The position numbers and the translations under genes are program-made. 64,000 nucleotides of DNA, taken from assembly GCA_023678885.1 (NCBI GenBank), contig JAHCLQ010000881.1:1-64000 (forward strand). Reading direction: 5' to 3'. Each line of letters opens with the position of its first letter. Within the stretch, counting starts at the first letter, position 1. Shown piece by piece: positions 54,564-64,000 of this stretch. The notes beneath the pieces are model-generated. The model saw only the letters and a list, made by a program, of their open reading frames with translations. It did no database searches and was not told where the DNA came from. The DNA is from Pogostemon cablin (taxonomy: Eukaryota; Streptophyta; Magnoliopsida; Lamiales; Lamiaceae).

Positions 54564-57476
54564 CTTCGTTTCGATGTATATAATTTCTTCATTTCGATGC
54601 ATATTTACTTCATTTCGATGCATATTTTCTTCATTTTAATGCATATTTACTTCATTACGATCAACATTTCCTTCGTTTCAATGCATATTTACTTCATTTT
54701 GATGCATGTTTACCTCATTATGAATAACATTTCCTTCGTTTCGAGGCAAATTTCTTTCGTTTTGATGCACATTTACTTCATTTTGGTGCTCATTTTCTCG
54801 TTTCGATGCACATTTAATTCATTTTGATTCAAATTTTGATGCATATTTACTTCGTTTCGATGCATATTTCCTTCGTTTCGATTGATATTTACTTCATTTT
54901 GATGCATATTTACTAAATTATGATCAACATTTTCTTCGTTTCGATGCATATTTACTTTATTTTGATGGATATTTACTTCATTACGATCGACATTTCCTTT
55001 ATTTCGATGTATATTTACTTCATTATGATGCATTTACCTCATTACGATCAATATTTCCTTAGTTTAGATGCATATTTCTTTTGTTTTGATGCATATTTTC
55101 CTTCGTTTCGATATATATTTACTTTATTTTGATGGATATTTACTTCATTACGATCAACATTTCCTTCATTTTGATGCATATTTACTTCATTTCGATGCAT
55201 ATTTCCTTAATTTTGATGCATATTTACTTCATAACGACCAATATTTCTTTCGTTTCGATGCATATTTACTTCATTTTGATGCATTTACCTCATTAAAATC
55301 AACATTTCCTTCGTTTCGATGCATATTTTTTTTGTTTTGATGCACATTTACTTCATTTTGATGCTCATTTTCTTGTTTCGATGCATATTTACTTCATTTT
55401 GATTCAAATTTTTATGCATTTTTCTTTCGTTTCAATTGATATTTACTTCATTTGATGCATATTTCCTTAATTTTGATGCAGATTTACTTCACTACATTCA
55501 ACATTTCCTTTGTTTTGATGCATATTTTCTTCATTTTGATGCATATTTACTTCATTACGATCAATATTTTCTTCATTTCGATGTATATTTACTTCATTTT
55601 GAAGCATATTTACTTCATTACGATCAACATTTCCTTCGTTTTGATGCTTATTTATATCATTTTGATGCATATTTACCGCATTAAGATCAACATTTCCTTC
55701 GTTTAGATGCATATTTCTTTCGTTTCAATGAATATTTACTTCATTTTGATGCATATTTACTTCATTGCGTTCAACATTCCCTTCGTTTCGATGCATATTT
55801 ACTTCATTTTGATGCATATTTACCTCATTACGATCAACATTTCCTCCGTTTCGATGCATATTTTTTTTTTGTTGATGCACATTTACTTCATTTTGATGCT
55901 CATTTTCTTGTTTTGTTGCATATTTACTTCATTTTGATTCAAATTTTGATGCATTTTTCCTTCTTTTCAATTGATATTTACTTTATTTTGATGCATATTT
56001 CCTTCATTTAGATGCAAATTTACTCCATTACGTTCAACATTTCCTTCGTTTTGATGCATATTTTCTTCATTTTGATGCATATTTACTTCATTACGATCAA
56101 TATTTTCTTCGTTTCGATGTATATTTACTTCATTTTGATGCATATTTACTTCATTACGATCAACATTTCCTTCGTTTTGATGATTATTTACATCATTTTG
56201 ATGCATATTCACCTCATTAAGATCTTCATTTCCTTCTTTTCGAAGCATATTTCTTTCATTTCGATAAATATTTACTTCATTTTGATGCATATTTACTTCA
56301 TCGCGATCAACATTTCCTTCGTTTAGATGCATATTTACTTTATTTTGATGGATATTTAATTCATTACGATCAACATTTCATTTATTTCGATGTATATTTA
56401 CTTCATTATGATGTATTTACCTCATTACGATCAATATTTCCTTCGTTTCGATGCATATTTCTTTTGTTTTGATGCATATTTTCATTCGTTTCGATGCATA
56501 TTTACTTTATTTTGATGAATATTTACTTCATTACGATCAACATTTCCTTCATTTTGATGCATATTCATGCATTTACTTCATTTCGATGCATATTTCCTTA
56601 ATTTTGATGCATATTTACTTCATAACGACCAATATTTCCTTCGTTTCGATGCATATTTACTTCATTTTGATACACTTACCTCATTATAATCAGCATTTCC
56701 TACGTTTCGATGCATATTTCTTTTGTTTTGATGCACATTTACTTCATTTTGATGCTCATTTTCTTGTTTCGATGCATATTTACTTCATTTTAATTCAAAT
56801 TTTGATGTATTTTTCTTTCGTTTCAATTAATATTTACTTCATTTTTATGCATATTTCCTTCATTTTGATGCAGATTTACTTCACTACATTCAACATTTCC
56901 TTTGTTTTGATGCATATTTTCTTCATTTTGATGCATATTTACTTCATTACGATCAATATTTTCTTCATTTCAATGTATATTTACATCATTTTGAAGCATA
57001 CTTACTTCATTACGATCAACATTTCCTTCGTTTTGATGATTATTTACATCATTTTGATGCATATTTACCTCATTAAGATCTATATTTCCTTCGTTTCGAT
57101 GCATATTTCTTTCGTTTCAATGAATATTTACTTCATTTTATGCATATTTACTTCATTGCGATCAACATTTCCTTCGTTTCGATGCATATTTACTTCATTT
57201 TGATGCATATTTACTCATTACGATTAACAATTCCTTCGTTTCGATGCATTTTTTTGTTTTGATGCACATTTACTTCATTTTGATGCTCATTTTCTTGTTT
57301 TGATGCATATTTACCTCATTTTCTTGTTTTGTTGCATATTTACTTCATTTTGATGCATGTTTACCTCATTATGATCAACATTTCTTTCGTTTCGATGCAT
57401 ATATCTTTTGTTTTGATGCACATTTACTTTATTTTGATGCTCATTTTCTGGTTTCGATGCATATTTCTTCATTTTT

Positions 57477-60400
57477 AATCAAATTTTGATGCATATTTAC
57501 TTCGTTTCGATGCATATTTCCGTCATTTCGATTGATATTTACTTAATTTTGATGCATATTTACTAAATTACGATCAACATTTTCTTCGTTTCGATGCATA
57601 TTTACTTTATTTTGACGGATATTTACTTCATTACGATCAACATTTCTTTCCTTTTGTTGCATATTTACTTCATTTCGATGCATATTTCCTTCATTTTGAT
57701 GCATATTTACTTTATTACGACCAACATTTCCTTTGTTTCGATGCATATTTACTTCATTATGATGCATTTACCTCATTATTATCAATATTTCCTTCGTTTC
57801 GATGCATATTTCTTTTGTTTTGATGGACATTTACTTCATTTTGATGCTCATTTTCTCGTTTCGATGCATATTTACCTCATTTTGATTCAAATTTTGATGC
57901 ATAATTTCTTCATTTTGGTTGATATTTACTTCGTTTTGATGCATATTTCCATCGTTTTGATGCATATTTACTTAATTGCGATCAACATTTCCTTCGATTC
58001 GATGCATATTTCCTTCATTTCGATGTATATTTCCTTCATTTTGATGCAGATTTACTTCATTACGTTCAACATTTCCTTTATTTTGATGCATATTTTCTTC
58101 ATTTTGATGCATATTTACTTCATTGCGATCAACATTTCCTTCGTTTCGATGCATATTTACTTCATTTTGATGCATATTTACCTCATTACGATTAACAATT
58201 CCTTCGTTTCGATGCATATTTACTTCATTTTATGCATATTTACCTCATTACGATCAACATTTCCTTCGTTTCGATGCATATTTTTTTTATTTTGATGCAC
58301 ATTTACTTCATTTTGATGCTCATTTTCTTGTTTCGAAGCATATTTACTTCTTTTTGATTCAAATTTTGATGCATTTTTCTTTCGTTTCAATTGATATTTA
58401 CCTTATTTTGATGCATATTTCCTTCATTTTGATGCAGATTTACTCTATTACGTTCAACATTTCCTTCGTTTTGATGCATATTTTCTTCATTTTGATGCAT
58501 ATTTACTTCATTACGATCAATATTTCCTTCGTTTCGATGAATATTTACTTCATTTTGATGCATATTTAATTCATTACGATCAATATTTCCTTTGTTTTGA
58601 TGCTTATTTACATCATTTTGATACATATTTACCTCATTAAGATCTACATTTCCTTCGTTTTGAAGCATATTTCTATCATTTCGATAAATATTTACTTCAT
58701 TTTGATGCATATTTACTTCATTGCGATCAGCATTTCCTTCATTTCGATGCATATTTACTTCATTTTGTTGCATAATTACTTCATTCAGATCAACATTTTC
58801 ATCGTTTTGATACATATTTACTTAATTTTGATGCATATTTACTTCACTACGATCAACATTTCCTTCGATTCGATGCATATATCCATATTTTTGATGCATA
58901 TTTCCTTCGTTTCGATGTATATAATTACTTCATTTCGATGCATATTTACTTCATTTCGATGCATATTTTCTTCATTTTGATGCACATTTACTTCATTTTG
59001 ATGCTCATTTTCTCGTTTCGATGCACATTTAATTCATTTTGATTCAAATTTTGATGCATATTTACTTCATTTCGATGCATATTTCCTTCGTTTCTATTGA
59101 TATTTACTTCATTTTGATGCATATTTACTAAATTATGATCAACATTTTCTTCGTTTAGATGCATATTTACTTTATTTTGATGGATATTTACTTCATTACG
59201 ATCAACATTTCCTTTATTTCGACGTATATTTACTTCATTATGATGCATTTACCTCATTACGATCAATATTTCCTTAGTTTCGATGCATATTTCTTTTGTT
59301 TTGATGCATATTTTCCTTCGTTTCGATACATATTTACTTTATTTTGCTGCATATTTACCTCATTACGATCAACATTTCTTTCATTTTGATGCATATTTAG
59401 TTCATTTCGATGCATATTTCCTTAATTTTGATGCATATTTACTTCCTAACGACCAATATTTTCTTCGTTTCGATGCACATTTACTTCATTTTGATGCTCA
59501 TTTTCTGGTTTCGATGCATATTTCATCATTTTTAATCAAATTTTGATGCATATTTACTTCGTTTCGATGCATATTTCCTTCATTTCGATTGATATTTACT
59601 TAATTTTGATGCATATTTACTAAATTACGATCAACATTTTCTTCGTTTCGATGCATATTTACTTTATTTTGATGGATATTTACATCATTACGATCAACAT
59701 TTCTTTCCTTTTGATGCATATTTACTTCATTTCGATGCATATTTCCTTCATTTTGATGCATATTTACTTTATTACGACCAACATTTCCTTCGTTTGGATG
59801 CATATTTACTTCATTATGATGCATTTACCTCATTATTATCAATATTTCCTTCGTTTCGATGCATATTTCTTTTGTTTTGATGGACATTTACTTCATTTTG
59901 ATGCTCATTTTCTAGTTTCGATGCATATTTACCTCATTTTGATTCAAATTTTGATGCATAATTTCTTCATTTTGGTTGATATTTACTTCGTTTTGATGCA
60001 TATTTCCATCGTTTTGATGCATATTTACTTAATTGCGATCAACATTTCCTTCGATTCGATGCATATTTCCTTCATTTCGATGTATATTTCCTTCATTTTG
60101 ATGCAGATTTACTTCATTACGTTCCACATTTCCTTTGTTTTGATGCATATTTTCTTCATTTTGATGCATATTTACTTCATTGCGATCAATATTTTCTTCA
60201 TTTCGATGTATTATTACTTCATTTTGATGCATATTTACTTCATTACGATCAACATTTCCTTCGTTTCGATGCATATTTATTTCATTTTGATGCATATTTA
60301 CCTCATTACGATCAACATTTCCTTCGTTTCGATGCATATTTTTTTTATTTTGATGCACATTTACTTCATTTTGATGCTCATTTTCTTGTTTCGAAGCATA

Positions 60401-61164
60401 TTTACTTCATTTTGATTCAAATTTTGATGCATTTTTCTTTCGTTTCAATTGATATTTACCTTATTTTGATGCATATTTCCTTCATTTTGATGCAGATTTA
60501 CTCAATTACGTTCAACATTTTCTTCGTTTTGATGCATATTTTCTTCAATTTGATGCATATTTTTACTTCATTACGATCAATATTTACTTCATTTCGATGA
60601 ACATTTACTTCATTTTGATGCATATTTAATTCATTACGATCAATATTTCCTTTGTTTTGATGCTTATTTACATCATTTTGATACATATTTACCTCATTAA
60701 GATCTACATTTCCTTCATTTTGAAGCATATTTCTATCATTTCGATAAATATTTACTTCATTTTGATGCATATTTACTTCATTGCGATCAACATTTCCTTC
60801 ATTTCGATGCATATTTACTTCATTTTGTTGCATAATTACTTCATTCAGATCAACATTTTCATCGTTTCGATACATATTTACTTAATTTTGATGCATATTT
60901 ACTTCACTACGATCAACATTTCCTTTGTTTCGATGTATGTTTCCTTCATTCTGATGCATATTTACTTCATTACGATCAACATTTCCTTCGATTCGATGCA
61001 TATATCCATCATTTCGATGCATATTTCCTTCGTTTCGATGTATATAATTACTTCATTTCGATGCATATTTACTTCATTTCGATGCATACTTTCTTCATTT
61101 TGATGCACATTTACTTCATTTTGTTGCTCATTTTCTCGTTTCGATGCACATTTAATTCATTTTG
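57477..61164. repeat. Tandem higher-order repeat of about 2.06 kb in the satellite
   Basis: Marker modules at about 57477, 57884, 58356 and 59041 recur at about 59535, 59941, 60414 and 61164. Long stretches match at an offset of about 2057-2060 (for example 57594 and 59651). The last spacing differs (685 against 750). Confidence 0.7.
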
Positions 61165-62213
61165 ATTCAAATTTTGATGCATATTTACTTCATTTCGATG
61201 CATATTTCCTTCGTTTCTATTGATATTTACTTCATTTTGATGCATATTTACTAAATTATGATCAACATTTTCTTCGTTTCGATGCATATTTACTTTATTT
61301 TGATGAATATTTACTTCATTACGATCAACATTTCCTTTATTTCGATGTATATTTACTTCATTATGATGCATTTACCTCATTACGATCAATATTTCCTTAG
61401 TTTCGTTGCATATTTCTTTTGTTTTGATGCATATTTTCCTTCGTTTCGATGCATATTTACTTTATTTTGATGCATATTTACTTCATTACGATCAACATTT
61501 CCTTCATTTTGATGCATATTTACTTCATTTCGATGCATATTTCCTTAATTTTGATGCATATTTACTTCATAAAGACCAATATTTCCTTCGTTTCGATGCA
61601 TATTTACTTCATTTTGATGCATTTACCTGATTATAATCAACATTTCCTTCGTTTCGATGCATATTTCTTTTGTTTTGATGCACGTTTACTTATTTTGATG
61701 CTCATTTTCTTGTTTCGATGCATATTTACTTCTTTTTAATTCAAATTTTGATGTATTTTTCTTTCGTTTCAATTGATATTTACTTCATTTTGATGCATAT
61801 TTCCTTCATTTTGATGCAGATTTATTTCACTACATTCAACATTTCCTTTGTTTTGATGCATATTTTCTTCATTATGATGCATATTTACTTCATTACTATC
61901 AATATTTTCTTCATTTTGATGTATATTTACTTCATTTTGAAGCATATTTACTTCATTACGATCAACATTTCCTTCGTTTTAATGCTTATTTACATCATTT
62001 TGATGCATATTTACCTCATTAAGATTTACATTTCCTTCGTTTCGATGCATATTTCTTTCGTTTCAATGAATATTTACTTCATTTTTATGCATATTTACTT
62101 CATTGCGATCAACATTTCCTTCGTTTCGATGCATATTTACTTCATTTTGATGCATATTTACCTCATTACGATCAACATTTCCTTCGTTTCGATGCATATT
62201 TACTTCATTTTTT

Positions 62214-63747
62214 ATGCATATTTTCCTTCGTTTCGATGCATGTTTACTTTATTTTGATGGATATTTACTTCATTACGATCAACATTTTCTTCATTTTGAT
62301 GCATATTTACTTCATTTCGATGCATATTTCCTTAATTTTGATGCATATTTACTTCATAACGACCAATATTTCATTCGTTTCGATGCATATTTACTTCATT
62401 TTGATGCATTTACCTCATTATAATCAACATTTCCTTCGTTTCGATGCATATTTCTTTTGTTTTGATGCTCATTTTCTTGTTTCGATGCATATTTACTTTA
62501 TTTTAATTCAAATTTTGATGTATTTTTCTTTCGTTTCAATTGATATTTACTTCTTTTTTATGCATATTTCCTTCATTTTGATGCAGATTTACTTCCCTAA
62601 ATTCAACATTTCCTTTGTTTTGATGCATATTTTCTTCATTTTGATGCATATTTACTTCATTACGATCAATATTTTCTTCATTTTGATGTATATTTACTTC
62701 ATTTTGAAGCATATTTACTTCATTACGATCAACATTTCCTTCGTTTTGATGCTTATTTACATCATTTTGATGCATATTTACCTCATTAAGATTTACATTT
62801 CCTTCGTTTCGATGCATATTTCTTTCGTTTCAATGAATATTTACTTCATTTTTATGCATATTTACTTCATTGCGATCAACATTTCCTTCGTTTCGATGCA
62901 TATTTACTTCATTTTGATGCATATTTACCTCATTACGATCAACATTTCCTTCGTTTCGATGCATATTTACTTCATTTTTTATGCATATTTTCCTTCGTTT
63001 CGATGCATATTTACTTTATTTTGATGGATATTTATTTCATTACGATCAACATTTTCTTCATTTTGATGCATATTTACTTCATTTCGATGCATATTTCCTT
63101 AATTTTGATGCATATTTACTTCATAACGACCAATATTTCATTCGTTTCGATGCATATTTACTTCATTTTGATGCATTTACCTCATTATAATCAACATTTC
63201 CTTCGTTTCGATGCATATTTCTTTTGTTTTGATGCACATTTACTTCATTTTGATGCTCATTTTCTTGTTTCGATGCATATTTACTTTATTTTAATTCAAA
63301 TTTTGATGTATTTTTCTTTCGTTTCAATTGATATTTACTTCTTTTTTATGCATATTTCCTTCATTTTGATGCAGATTTACTTCCCTAAATTCAACATTTC
63401 CTTTGTTTTGATGCATATTTTCTTCATTTTGATGCATATTTACTTCATTACGATCAATATTTTCTTCATTTTGATGTATATTTACTTCATTTTTATATAT
63501 ATTTACTTCATTACGATCAACATTTCCTTCGTTTTGATGCTTATTTACATCATTTTGATGCATATTTACCTCATTAAGATCTACATTTCCTTCGTTTCGA
63601 TGCATATTTCTTTCGTTTCAATGAATATTTACTTTATTTTTATGCATATTTACTTCATTGCGATCAACATTTCCTTCGTTTCGATGTATATTTACTTCAT
63701 TTTAATGCATATTTACCTCATTACGATCAACATTTCCTTCGTTTCGA
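62214..63747. repeat. Tandem higher-order repeat of about 0.77 kb in the satellite
   Basis: Sequence from 62214 reappears almost unchanged from 62981 (offset 767). The second copy has one extra 21-base unit (CACATTTACTTCATTTTGATG near 63235). Confidence 0.7.
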
Positions 63748-64000
63748 TGCATATTTTTTTTGTTTTGATTCACATTTCCTTCATTTTGATGCTCATTTTC
63801 TTGTTTTGTTGCATATTTACTTCATTTTGATTCAAATTTTGATGCATTTTTCTTTCGTTTCAATTGATATTTACTTTATTTTGATGCATATTTCCTTCAT
63901 TTTGATGCAGATTTACCCCATTACGTTCAACATTTCCTTCGTTTTGACGCATATTTTTTTCATTTTGATGCATATTTACTTCATTACGATCAATATTTCC

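Larger units (their letters stand above)
54564..64000. repeat. 21-bp minisatellite array with higher-order repeats, runs off the window
   Basis: The basic unit is 21 bases in three main variants: TTCATTTTGATGCATATTTAC, TTCGTTTCGATGCATATTTAC and TTCATTACGATCAACATTTCC. They alternate in short patterns. Period-breaking modules containing GATGCTCATTTTC and GATTCAAATTTTGATG recur about 16 times at irregular but partly repeated spacings (for example 407 and 472, then 406 and 473). No gene is supported: the many open frames (FILMHIY-type on plus, NEVNMHQ-type on minus) follow from the period being a multiple of three with few stop words. Confidence 0.9.

Noticed and set aside
54597..63830. Many long open frames with FILMHIY or NEVNMHQ heptads on both strands
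   Set aside because: They follow from a 21-base tandem repeat lacking stop words in some frames; both strands are open at once and the frames break with each indel. No gene is supported.
54564..64000. CRISPR-like array
   Set aside because: Units are contiguous with no unique spacers, and the setting is eukaryotic.
1..64000. tRNA or rRNA genes
   Set aside because: Only the 13-base tRNA-Met complement was found at primer-binding sites. No cloverleaf or rRNA sequence was recognised.

Overview
The window looks like AT-rich nuclear DNA of a plant. It contains no recognisable host gene. It has two parts: a dense cluster of endogenous pararetrovirus sequences (about 1-54563) and a satellite array (about 54564-64000). 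The viral assignment (Caulimoviridae, single large polyprotein as in petuvirus-like or florendovirus-like members) rests on four things: a 30K-type movement protein, then coat protein with a C-x2-C-x4-H-x4-C zinc knuckle, retropepsin, reverse transcriptase (YIDD) and RNase H in one frame; no integrase; a primer-binding site matching the 3' end of plant initiator tRNA-Met; and a small second frame starting at the polyprotein stop. I cannot name the host species or the virus genus with certainty.

Cluster layout, by strand. Minus strand 1-20378: copy 1 (1-3061, cut by the window edge), copy 2 (3062-6770, lineage B, half size), copy 3 (6771-14093, full length), copy 4 (14094-20217, rearranged) and an orphan leader. 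Plus strand 20380-22770: copy 5. Minus 22771-23106: copy 6 scrap. Plus 23107-36443: copies 7, 8 and 9. Minus about 36444-40350: copy 10. Plus 40352-54563: copies 11, 12 and 13, interrupted by two identical-looking inverted RT pieces (41106-41427 and 44806-45127). Units follow each other head to tail without separate LTR pairs, and are also joined head to head and tail to tail at many breakpoints.

A complete unit is about 7.32 kb: a primer-binding site, 301 nt of leader, ORF1 (1804 codons), ORF2 (243 codons in its intact form, overlapping ORF1 by ATGA), a 39-bp-periodic purine tract, a region with repeated ACTGTAGCAG elements, a TATA box and the leader again. Copies 3 and 13 are the most complete, but each has nonsense codons in ORF1 and the same tryptophan-to-UGA change in ORF2. 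A second lineage (B, seen purest in copy 2) has lost the RT catalytic YIDD and the RNase H core by in-frame deletions and has ORF1 fused in frame to ORF2. Most other copies are A/B recombinants. No copy in the window has an uninterrupted ORF1.

The right 9.4 kb is a 21-bp minisatellite whose period equals two helical turns. Variants alternate and are organised into higher-order repeats, including one of about 2.06 kb. Because the period is a multiple of three, it produces long heptad-repeat open frames on both strands that are almost certainly not genes. The viral cluster abuts the satellite at 54563/54564, which suggests insertion into, or rearrangement with, satellite heterochromatin.
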